Part shown: one piece after another, positions 13,740 through 19,785 of the stretch
Layout: the number at the start of each line of letters is the position of its first letter
How positions within the stretch are numbered: position 1 is the stretch's first letter
Virus record (IMG/VR): IMGVR_UViG_3300048687_000115
Coordinates: 1-21,279 of that record
Reading direction: 5' to 3' (one strand)
DNA from: a virus
Length of the DNA stretch: 21,279 nt
Translations under genes and position numbers: made by a program
The notes under the pieces: generated by a model
The model's input: the letters and a program-made list of their open reading frames with translations, nothing else
What the model was told of the DNA's origin: nothing
Database searches by the model: none

Positions 13740-13994
13740 TCACCGCTGGCGCCGCGAACGGCCACCGCTGGCGCGCGCATTTGCCATGCGCTGCGCCGCA
13801 GCTACCGCCCGATCAAACGCCTGCCAAGCTTCCATTTCCAACAGCGTCACCTCACGGATTGACCGCCGCAACGGCACGCCCGTCAGCCGCGCTTGCGCGA
13901 CGATCCAGCCAGCGCGCGCGAGCGCTTCGGCATCGCGCTGGCTTGCGTAGGGTCCGGTTTGGTCGTGCCTACGCCAACGAGCTCGATTTGCCAA
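13740..13994 (-). CDS. Tail assembly chaperone, second frame (frameshift extension)
   Basis: This frame overlaps the end of the first chaperone by 112 bases in the -1 frame, and is open from a TGA near 14013 down to 13740. It has no good start of its own (TTG at 13994, no ribosome binding site). The sequence (DAEALARAGWIVAQARLTGV, then LLEMEAWQAFDRAV) has the helical content of the T part of a G/GT pair. By analogy to lambda it would be made only as a fusion through programmed frameshifting and bridges tape measure and tail tube subunits. No canonical X-XXY-YYZ heptamer was found. A proline-tRNA slip from CCT to CCC within GAC-CCT is one possibility near 13938. Confidence 0.6.
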   Translation of the reverse strand: MANRARWRRHDQTGPYASQRDAEALARAGWIVAQARLTGVPLRRSIREVTLLEMEAWQAFDRAVAAAQRMANARASGGRSRRQR

Positions 13995-14308
13995 AAGCGG
14001 CGCACGTAATCAAGGCTCAAATCCGGGTCACCTTTGCGCCCGATAATCCAAGCCAGGACGATGGCCACGTCTAGCGCCACGTTGCTGCCACCGCGGGTCA
14101 GCACCGTTTGCAACCGGCCAGGATCGGTGCCGAGCTCACGCGCCATATCCTCAACGTCACCCAAGCTCAACAGCTCTTTAGCGTTGAGCCGCGCCAGGTC
14201 AAGCCGCTTGTGCACGACCGGATGCGCATTGGCAATGGCGGTCAGGTCGTCGTCAGGGTCGAGCTCGGCGCCGAGCTCGTCGGGCGCGAGCTCGTCGGCG
14301 TCGATCAC
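13883..14308 (-). CDS. Tail assembly chaperone, first frame
   Basis: This 141-residue protein lies between the major tail protein and the tape measure, the fixed place of the G chaperone. It starts at GTG in a GTGA overlap with the tail-tube stop. The N-terminus is acidic (DADELAPDELGAELDPDDD). A helical core follows (KRLDLARLNAKELLSLGDVEDMA, LDVAIVLAWIIGRKGDPDLS), and the last 45 residues are basic and overlap the second frame. These proteins coat the tape measure before tail tube polymerisation and are not in the virion. Confidence 0.75.
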   Translation of the reverse strand: MIDADELAPDELGAELDPDDDLTAIANAHPVVHKRLDLARLNAKELLSLGDVEDMARELGTDPGRLQTVLTRGGSNVALDVAIVLAWIIGRKGDPDLSLDYVRRFWQIELVGVGTTKPDPTQASAMPKRSRALAGSSRKRG

Positions 14309-14799
14309 GCAGGCACCGCCTCAGCGGTCTTGCTCTTGCTGCGCTTGCCAGTGCTCGCAGCTGCGGCCAGCGTGCCGCTGGTCAGCGTGTCGGGCGTGCC
14401 GCTAATCGGCAGCTCAACATCGTACTCAGCCCATGTGTCTCTTTCTCCGCCATACGTAGGCGCCTGGCCGATGCAGGTGCCGGTCTTGGCAGGCTCGCTG
14501 ACGCTTGGCGGCATCGTGCCGTGCGCTTGGAAAACGAAAGTGAGCTCAGCGCCGTCGTGCTCGTCAAGGTATTTGGCCAAGCCGTCAGCGTCCCAATTTT
14601 GGACGCCTACCAGGTGCAGCACGTAGGTCGTGGCTGCGCGCTGGCTGTAGGTGCCGTCAGGACAGAGCGTGACGTAGGTGACGGTATCGCCCGCCTCTGG
14701 CTCGATCGTGGCTGCGTGCACGTCACAGTGAAATTCGGTGGCGACGCCTACGCCATCGGTCAGCGTGAGCGAGATTTCGCGCATAAAGAGCGGTGCCAT
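14305..14799 (-). CDS. Major tail (tube) protein
   Basis: This 164-residue protein is called from its position before the chaperones and its beta-rich sequence typical of tail tubes: SLTLTDGVGVATEFHCDV, a TVTYVTLCPDG strand, TYVLHLVGVQNWDADGLAKYL, AELTFVFQAHG, and a late WAEYDVELPISG. Segments such as GLAKYLDEHDGAELTF are characteristic of tail-tube monomers. The last 25 residues are a flexible Ala/Lys/Ser tail. The ATG at 14799 has one of the best ribosome binding sites in the window (GAAAGGAAAGG), which fits a highly expressed structural protein. Confidence 0.75.
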   Translation of the reverse strand: MAPLFMREISLTLTDGVGVATEFHCDVHAATIEPEAGDTVTYVTLCPDGTYSQRAATTYVLHLVGVQNWDADGLAKYLDEHDGAELTFVFQAHGTMPPSVSEPAKTGTCIGQAPTYGGERDTWAEYDVELPISGTPDTLTSGTLAAAASTGKRSKSKTAEAVPA

Positions 14800-14817
14800 G
14801 GTTGCCTTTCCTTTCGC

Positions 14818-15183
14818 CTATGCCATGCGGTCAACGTCGGCCAAAACGCCGCTCATCCATTGGTCAGCGATAGCCTCAGCTCGCTCGGCCATCGCGTTAT
14901 AGCCAGCCGCCATAAAGCGCGCGCCTGGCATATAGACGGTGCCGAATTCGGCAAACGGCGCATAGCCAACCTCACTGCCAAGATCGGCGCCGTTTTGGCC
15001 AACCTCAGCGCCGATCGAGCTGACCAGCTCGCCCGTCCGTGACGGTGCCGCAGCCTGCGCCGCATCAACGCCAATGGCGGCAATCTCTTGCGCGATCGTG
15101 CTGGCATCGCTGGCTTTGCTGGCGAGCTCGTCAAAGGCGCGCGCGACCTGCGCCGTACCCTCAACGGTCGAGCTACCTGGCAT
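14818..15183 (-). CDS. HK97 gp10-like neck/tail-completion protein
   Basis: This 121-residue protein has the features of the HK97 gp10 family. A helical N-terminus (QVARAFDELASKASDASTIA) is followed by AAPSRTGELVSSIGAEV, where a P-x-x-TG-x-L turn leads into a strand. YAPFAEFGTVYMPGARFM follows; the Y-A-x-x-x-E-FGT motif is the family hallmark, followed by Pro and aromatic residues. The last helix runs to the C-terminus. Such proteins sit at the head-tail interface. It begins three bases after the upstream stop and precedes the tail-tube gene. Confidence 0.85.
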   Translation of the reverse strand: MPGSSTVEGTAQVARAFDELASKASDASTIAQEIAAIGVDAAQAAAPSRTGELVSSIGAEVGQNGADLGSEVGYAPFAEFGTVYMPGARFMAAGYNAMAERAEAIADQWMSGVLADVDRMA

Positions 15184-15186
15184 CGG

Positions 15187-15555
15187 TCAGCCAATCCACG
15201 CGTTATCAACACAGCCGACCCGGATGGCAGGCACGCCCGCATTGCCAGGCTCGACCGGAATGCGCACCGGCTCAACCGCTTCGATCACCAGGCCAGCGCT
15301 TTTGAGCGCTGCGATGAGCGGTGCGAGCACCGGATCGGTGCTAGCGATGGTTGAGCCCTCATCGGCACCAGGACCGACCACCATGACGTACCAGCGGACC
15401 TCTAGCGCGCAACCGCCCATGGTCACGCGCTCATTGCGCAGCACCGGCCAGCTGGCACCGGCATCGAGCGTTGGCGGTCGGTCAGGCGTGGCGGAAACGC
15501 CTGGCACGACCCCAACGGCCGATGCGATATCAGCGCGTGACAGTGGCGAGCTCAC
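15187..15555 (-). CDS. Probable tail terminator or head-closure protein
   Basis: This 122-residue protein starts with GTG in a GTGA overlap with the connector's stop; extra sequence upstream in the frame is inside that gene. The alternating pattern CALEVRWYVMVVGPG, a helix APLIAALKSAGLVIE and a final strand AVEPVRIPVEPG, VPAIRVGCVD suggests the alpha/beta fold of tail terminators. Position after the connector and before the gp10-like protein would also allow a stopper. The assignment is by context more than sequence. Confidence 0.6.
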   Translation of the reverse strand: MSSPLSRADIASAVGVVPGVSATPDRPPTLDAGASWPVLRNERVTMGGCALEVRWYVMVVGPGADEGSTIASTDPVLAPLIAALKSAGLVIEAVEPVRIPVEPGNAGVPAIRVGCVDNAWIG

Positions 15556-15884
15556 GCCACGACCGGTGCCACGTAGGCACTTTCTAAACGCTCTACTTCG
15601 GACTCCCAACGCGACAGCCTGACCGCGCCAAATTCCGCATCGGCGCCGAGGATGCCGAGCGGAATGGCTTTGGCCGAAGCGTGCCGCGCGCAGCGCCGAT
15701 AAAACGCCGCGATCACGTCGTCAGGCGCGTCAGGCGAGCTCGACCAAACGAGCTCGCCTTGCTGCGCTTGCTCGGCCGCTGCAATGACGCTGAGCTGCGC
15801 GTCATCGAGCACCGTGGCTGGCACCTTTAGCCACGCCCGCAGCTCTGCGAGCGATGGATAACCAGCGCCAGGCGAATAGGCCAC
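15552..15884 (-). CDS. Head-tail connector (gp6-like adaptor)
   Basis: This 110-residue, mostly helical protein lies directly after the major capsid gene, as head-tail adaptors do. PSLAELRAWLKVPATVLDDAQL matches the opening helix and D-D-x-x-L turn of gp6-type connectors. A second helix carries paired arginines (AAFYRRCARHASAK), followed by a region (FGAVRLSRWESEVERL) resembling the family's end. It starts at GTG 15884, five bases after the capsid stop. Twelve copies would dock below the portal. Confidence 0.75.
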   Translation of the reverse strand: MAYSPGAGYPSLAELRAWLKVPATVLDDAQLSVIAAAEQAQQGELVWSSSPDAPDDVIAAFYRRCARHASAKAIPLGILGADAEFGAVRLSRWESEVERLESAYVAPVVA

Positions 15885-15889
15885 CGTGG

Positions 15890-17065
15890 CTACGCCGCTG
15901 CGGTCTCAGCGAGCGCCAGCGGGTCAGTGATCGCGCTCTTGTAGCGACCCTCAGCCAAGATCACCAAAATATTCTTGATGAACAGGTCGTTATGGCTGTC
16001 GCTCACGAAAACGTCAGCGACGCCGCGATCAAAGAGCGTGACGCCTTCGGTGAAATCACCGACGATCGCGCTACCGGCCGTCAGGCCAGGCACGCTCACC
16101 GGCTTTAGACCCCAAAAGCTGTCAGTGCGGATCGGACCCTTGGCCGCGGCCACCGCGCTATTGATGTCGATGGTGGCGAAATCGGCCGGATTGAGCAGCA
16201 CGGCGTTTGGCCGATAGCCCTGCGCCTCAACGAGACCGATACCCTTGCGGATAGCCTTGCTCATATCGGCATCAACCGCGCTCTGCAGCACGGCCGCATT
16301 GAGCAGCGCAGCCAAATCAGCTTCGATCTTGCGAAGCAGGCCATTCCTGAGCTTGCCTTCGATCAGTGACCGCATATACGGCGCGTCGCTGAGCGCCTGG
16401 CGCGTGATCTGGACCCAATGCGCGATGGTGTCCAGCGTGCTGGTCTTTGGCGTCATGGTGAGCGCCGCCTCTGGCTTGGCAGCACCCTCAGCGACCACCG
16501 CGGCCACCGGATCAGGCCCGAGCTCGACCCACTCGACCACGCCCGAGCTGACGCGGACCGTATTGATAACGTCAATGAGCGGCATAGCAGGCGTTTGCAG
16601 CTCGTTGCGCCAAACGAATGGCTGCAGCGCCAGGCTGGCGGTCGTGATCGCGGCGCGTCGCTCGACCGTGACGTAATCGGTGACCTCAACCGGGTCCATC
16701 CGGCCACGGCCGGTATAGGCGCGGAATTCGGCCGAGCTCGTCACGAGCTCGCCAGCGCTGACCGCTGTGCCGGTGCTCTCGTGGCCACCAGCGCCGCGCG
16801 TTTCGGTCGCAGCTGCAGCCTCGCGGCCAGCCTCAATGCGCTGCGCGAGCTGCGCGAACGCACGTGCTGAGCTCGCCTGGCTCTCATGTTCGGTGAGCTG
16901 GTCATCAATGGCGCTGCAGCGTTCCTGCAGGCGCGCGATTTCGCTGCGCTCGCTGTCCTCTAGGTCACGCTCAGCGGCCGCGGCGCGATCGCGCAGGCCA
17001 GTGATAACGCCAGTGAGGCTCGTGCGCTCGTCAAGCAGCCGATCAAGGTAGGAAATTGCAGGCAT
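15890..17065 (-). CDS. Major capsid protein, HK97 fold with scaffold-like delta domain
   Basis: This 391-residue protein has the two-part layout of HK97-type capsids. Residues 1-85 form a coiled-coil delta domain (LDERTSLTGVITGLRDRAAA, LQERCSAIDDQLTEHESQ) that replaces a separate scaffold and is cut off by the protease. An Ala/Gly-rich linker follows at about 85-105, the likely cleavage zone. The shell domain includes ASLALQPFVWRNELQTPAMP, VEWVELG, AHWVQITRQALSDAP and RPNAVLLNPADFATI, all family landmarks. The ATG at 17065 is chosen over a GTG three codons earlier because GGGAG lies 8 bases upstream. No lysine/asparagine cross-link pair can be confirmed by eye. Confidence 0.9.
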   Translation of the reverse strand: MPAISYLDRLLDERTSLTGVITGLRDRAAAAERDLEDSERSEIARLQERCSAIDDQLTEHESQASSARAFAQLAQRIEAGREAAAATETRGAGGHESTGTAVSAGELVTSSAEFRAYTGRGRMDPVEVTDYVTVERRAAITTASLALQPFVWRNELQTPAMPLIDVINTVRVSSGVVEWVELGPDPVAAVVAEGAAKPEAALTMTPKTSTLDTIAHWVQITRQALSDAPYMRSLIEGKLRNGLLRKIEADLAALLNAAVLQSAVDADMSKAIRKGIGLVEAQGYRPNAVLLNPADFATIDINSAVAAAKGPIRTDSFWGLKPVSVPGLTAGSAIVGDFTEGVTLFDRGVADVFVSDSHNDLFIKNILVILAEGRYKSAITDPLALAETAAA

Positions 17066-17214
17066 TGCGGACACTCCCGGTCAACGTCGGTTGGTCGGGT
17101 CGGTGCATGCCGTAGGTGCAACAGGCTTTGACGTGCGAGGCGCCACCGCTGGTGGCTGCGTGCTCTCGTCGGTGCCGTGCGAGCTGGCTTGCGAGCGCCG
17201 TTATCGGAATGAGC
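17066..17214 (-). other. Noncoding gap and leader before the capsid gene
   Basis: This is the longest break in the structural operon apart from the 19272-19434 region. It has no ORF with a start and ribosome binding site, although two minus-strand frames happen to be open. GCCACCGCTGGTGGC (near 17148-17162) can form a 6-bp hairpin. It could be a capsid-gene leader carrying a promoter or RNA-processing site that boosts capsid expression. The capsid ribosome binding site GGGAG lies at its capsid-side end. Confidence 0.4.
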
Positions 17215-17823
17215 TTACGCGCGCCGTCCAGTCAGGTAGCGCAACAGGTCAGGTAGCGGTGCGCGATCGACCTGCGGCACCGGATGCTCAGCGAGCCAGG
17301 CGTCAAGCTCAGCGATAGACGCTGGCGCCGAGCTCGGTGCGCGGACCTCTAGCAGCCTGGCGCCGTCATAGGCGCCGAGCGGCAACAGCTGGACCTCTGC
17401 CAGCTCAGCCTCTAGCACCTCACGTGCGCCATCGTCGCCACGGCGCGTGCGGATCGCCCGAAAGCCAACGCTAAAGCTGTCAAGCAAACCCTCAGCAACC
17501 TCAGCGAGCGCCGCGTCACCAGCTGGCGTATTGCCGACCCGCCAATCAATCCACAAGCCATCCGGGTGGCGCGGGTCGAGCTTCACCGGCCGTGCGATCG
17601 CCTGCGCATGCTGGTGCTCAGTGGCGCCACGGAACAGCTTTAGACGCTCACCGCGCGCCTTGACGGTGCGCGTGAGCGAGCCAGGCATAAAGCGCTCGCC
17701 TTTCGGATCGGGCGTTAGGTAGCTGGTCTCATTCCACGGCACCGCGATACCGCCAAGGATGCGCTCATCGGTGCTCATCGCTCGCAGCTCGATCGGATAA
17801 ACGATGGCGGTGCTTTCGGTCAT
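17215..17823 (-). CDS. HK97-family prohead protease
   Basis: This 202-residue member of peptidase family U35 (herpesvirus assemblin-like fold) opens with ILGGIAVPWNETSYL, the conserved start. ERFMPGSL follows, then a catalytic histidine in the TEHQH segment (H70 or H72), and the catalytic serine S118 in LLDSFSVGFRA. The C-terminal part, ELAEVQLLPLGAYDGARLL, matches the usual L-x-E-V-S-x-V-x-x-PAY closing motif. It cuts the delta domain from the capsid protein during maturation. It starts by ATGA overlap with the portal stop. Confidence 0.9.
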   Translation of the reverse strand: MTESTAIVYPIELRAMSTDERILGGIAVPWNETSYLTPDPKGERFMPGSLTRTVKARGERLKLFRGATEHQHAQAIARPVKLDPRHPDGLWIDWRVGNTPAGDAALAEVAEGLLDSFSVGFRAIRTRRGDDGAREVLEAELAEVQLLPLGAYDGARLLEVRAPSSAPASIAELDAWLAEHPVPQVDRAPLPDLLRYLTGRRA

Positions 17824-19043
17824 GCGGTGAGCTCGCTTTCTGCAGCCTCTAGGTACTGCGGTGGCACGTCCTCTAGTGCTTGTGCATAGGCCAGCGGATA
17901 GATACCAGCGCCAACCATGCTGGTCAGGAATGGACCGCGCGTGCTGGCGTCACCGCGCTGCAAGCCGTCAAGCGCCACCTTGATGCCGATGCCGCGGCCG
18001 AATTGCGCATCAAGCACCGCCTCAATGCGGCTCGACCATGGCAGATAGGTAAAGGTCACCAGGTCGCGGCGCCGACCTTCCAAATTGGCATAGGTCGCGT
18101 TGTCACCAGGCGCGCCGATCATGTAGCCAGGTACGCCAAAGGCGTTGGCAAGCTCGTTGAGATTGGCGCTAATCACGTCGGTCAGCGTGCTATCAACCGG
18201 TGACCAGGTGAGCGGTTGATAGTCGGTGGTCGCGTTGAGCACGGCCGTTCGGCGCATGGTGCTCTGGCCGTGCTTGGCGTCCCAACGCGTTGCCAGGTCG
18301 TCAGCTTTCTCTTGCGTCAGGCCATCTTTGTTGACCTTTAGGTAGCCACTTGGCACGCCCGAATAGAAAACGCTGGCAGCGTAATCCTTGACGCTCAACG
18401 TATAGCCAAGCTCGGCCGCGAAGCGCGCAAATGCGCCAGTGCCACGACCGCCAACGATCGGACCCGGACCGCGCAAATGGATGACCGCCGTGCTATCGAG
18501 CTTGGTGTCACGGACCCAATAGCTACCGTTGCGGATATCAACGTCTAGCGGATGCAGCAACCAAATCGGTGGCTTAGGCGAGCCGTCAGCCGATCGAGCT
18601 GGCGCATAGATCAAACCATCGCCCCACCAAAGCGCATCGGTCAGCCAATTTGACCAAAAATCAACGTGGCTCAGGCGCACGTCAGCGCTAGCGTCAGGAT
18701 CGACCACGCGGCCGTCCAGCCGCAGCGCTTGCGGGTCGGCAATCCAATCCGGTAGCGGCAGCTCATCGCGGCCGCGGTAGAGCTTCCATGGCACCGCTGC
18801 GAGCTCGTCAACGATGATGCTTGTGCAGCGAGCCACGGCCGGAATGCCGGACAAATTCGCCCATGGCGTTGCGCCCGGAATGGGATTGCCAAACGGACCT
18901 TGGATGCCGTCAGAGGGTCCAGACCACCATAGCCATGGTTGCTCTACTTCCCAACCATCGGGCGAATTGAGCAGCACGTCACGGCCATCGGTCGCGGTCA
19001 GGATCGAGCTGCTAATGCGCCTCAGCTCAGCGATAACGCCCAC
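17820..19043 (-). CDS. HK97-family portal protein
   Basis: This 407-residue protein has portal landmarks. A Trp-rich N-terminal region leads to NLSGIPAVARCTSIIVDELAAV, then a wing (VDFWSNWLTDALWWGDGLIYA), a VIHLRGPG strand, PSGYLKVNKDGLTQEKADDL, and DYQPLTWSPVDSTLTDVI with the helix ISANLNELANAFGVPGYMIG, which is the most conserved portal segment. A C-terminal helix follows from LPWSSRIEAVLDAQF. Dodecameric portals form the DNA channel and bind terminase. The GTG at 19043 lies three bases after the upstream stop. Confidence 0.9.
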   Translation of the reverse strand: MGVIAELRRISSSILTATDGRDVLLNSPDGWEVEQPWLWWSGPSDGIQGPFGNPIPGATPWANLSGIPAVARCTSIIVDELAAVPWKLYRGRDELPLPDWIADPQALRLDGRVVDPDASADVRLSHVDFWSNWLTDALWWGDGLIYAPARSADGSPKPPIWLLHPLDVDIRNGSYWVRDTKLDSTAVIHLRGPGPIVGGRGTGAFARFAAELGYTLSVKDYAASVFYSGVPSGYLKVNKDGLTQEKADDLATRWDAKHGQSTMRRTAVLNATTDYQPLTWSPVDSTLTDVISANLNELANAFGVPGYMIGAPGDNATYANLEGRRRDLVTFTYLPWSSRIEAVLDAQFGRGIGIKVALDGLQRGDASTRGPFLTSMVGAGIYPLAYAQALEDVPPQYLEAAESELTA

Positions 19044-19046
19044 TGG

Positions 19047-19271
19047 CTAGCGCTTGCTGGTGGCGGTGCTCTTGGCGGTCGTGGTCTCAGTGGCGCGCGC
19101 TGCCTGCGGGTCAGGATCGGCGCCAAGCAAAATCTGCGGACCGCTGGTGACGCCATCCACCGTAGGGTGAAATTCCGGGTCGGGCGTTTCGCCAATGCGG
19201 TTGATGAGGAATGCGCTGGCTCGCTCACGGCGCCGCGGCGCACGAAAACGACCGTTGGCGGATCGTGGCAT
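19047..19271 (-). CDS. Small basic protein before portal, unknown function
   Basis: This 74-residue protein starts at ATG 19271 because GGGAG lies 6 bases upstream; a longer frame begins six codons earlier without such a site. The N-terminus is basic (PRSANGRFRAPRRRERASAF). A segment EFHPTVDGVTSGPQILLGADPD follows, and the last 25 residues are Ala/Thr/Lys-rich and flexible. It is not recognised. Its position next to portal and terminase would allow a head decoration, DNA-binding or packaging accessory role. A small-terminase role is not supported: there is no HTH pattern. Confidence 0.65.
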   Translation of the reverse strand: MPRSANGRFRAPRRRERASAFLINRIGETPDPEFHPTVDGVTSGPQILLGADPDPQAARATETTTAKSTATSKR

Positions 19272-19275
19272 AGGT

Positions 19276-19314
19276 GACTCCCGGTGCATGCAAACGGTGC
19301 CGGGGGAGTCTCGC
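19276..19314 (-). promoter_or_regulatory. Leader hairpin that can occlude the ribosome binding site
   Basis: On the minus strand, GACTCCC (19304-19310) pairs with GGGAGTC (19276-19282), with two more G-C pairs after a two-base bulge and a loop of about 15 bases. GGGAG is the ribosome binding site of the gene starting at 19271, so folding would block it. The upstream arm belongs to GCGAGACTCCC, also found before the integrase. This suggests translational control at the head of the portal operon. Confidence 0.55.
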
Positions 19315-19345
19315 CACGAATGCTACGCGCCGCGTCTAGTCAGGT

Positions 19346-19424
19346 CGTGCGATTCGCACGATTTTAGATCTTCGGGTCGTGCGATTCGCGCGCCGACGGA
19401 TCTAAATTGCGTGCGATTAGCACG
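19346..19424. promoter_or_regulatory. Three 15-bp palindromic iterons at 32-bp spacing
   Basis: CGTGCGATTCGCACG (19346-19360), CGTGCGATTCGCGCG (19378-19392) and CGTGCGATTAGCACG (19410-19424) start exactly 32 bp apart, about three helical turns. Between them TTTAGATC (19363-19370) and its complement GATCTAAA (19399-19406) are symmetric about the central copy, so the whole block is a nested dyad. TAAAAT on the minus strand (19361-19366) could be a -10 box with the central repeat covering the -35 position. It is likely an operator or activator array, or an origin or packaging site. Confidence 0.75.
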
Positions 19425-19434
19425 CCATAGCGTG

Positions 19435-19671
19435 TCAGTCCGTGCCAGCCAGCAAGGCTAGGCGTTCGCGCTGGTCGATCGGCACGACCTGGCCGGATAG
19501 CAACCGGTTATAGGCGTCAATGAGCTCGGCGCCGCACATGGCATGCAGCGGTATCGGCTCGCGCTCGCTGTCGATCGGCGCCAACAGCTGCGCGGTCGGC
19601 TCACCGCACCAGCGGCACGCCTGCATAGGCTCACGCCCGAACAGGTCAAACGGACCGGACAGACTTGGCAC
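19435..19671 (-). CDS. Small zinc-finger-like protein after terminase
   Basis: This 78-residue protein starts at GTG 19671, directly after the stop of the membrane peptide gene; an internal ATG 15 codons later (before QACRWCGE) is possible. CRWC at about residues 19-22 and HAMC at about 43-46 would make a four-ligand zinc site across 24 residues. The C-terminal half is helical (AELIDAYNRLLSG). The fold is reminiscent of small HNH-like or recombination-endonuclease-VII-like knuckles, but no catalytic residues are evident. The gene ends where the iteron block begins, so its product could be a regulator acting there. Confidence 0.65.
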   Translation of the reverse strand: MPSLSGPFDLFGREPMQACRWCGEPTAQLLAPIDSEREPIPLHAMCGAELIDAYNRLLSGQVVPIDQRERLALLAGTD

Positions 19672-19785
19672 CTAGAGCACCGGCCGAGCGGCCAGGATGG
19701 CGAACGCCACCGCGATCAATGCAAAGGTGATCGCCACCAGCGCGAAGATCGCAGCCAGCGCCCAAAGGTTTGCAGGGTCACGCAC
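19672..19785 (-). CDS. 37-residue single-pass membrane peptide
   Basis: This short frame starts with GTG sharing one base with the terminase stop (TAGTG) and ends where the next gene begins. After VRDPANL it has about 26 hydrophobic residues (ALAAIFALVAITFALIAVAF) and ends RPVL. The exact fit between two genes, with 1-base junctions on both sides, supports it as real. It resembles the 41-residue membrane peptide at 4239-4364 in size and topology but not in sequence. The function is unknown. Confidence 0.7.
   Translation of the reverse strand: MRDPANLWALAAIFALVAITFALIAVAFAILAARPVL

Noticed and set aside
17075-17214. A small gene between protease and capsid
   Set aside because: Two minus-strand frames are open but neither has a start codon with a ribosome binding site.
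19047-19271. Small terminase subunit
   Set aside because: No helix-turn-helix or coiled oligomerisation region, and it lies after TerL next to portal rather than before TerL.
19346-19424. Iterons as a short CRISPR array
   Set aside because: Repeats are only 15 bp, spacers are 17 bp and inverted copies of each other, and no cas gene is present.
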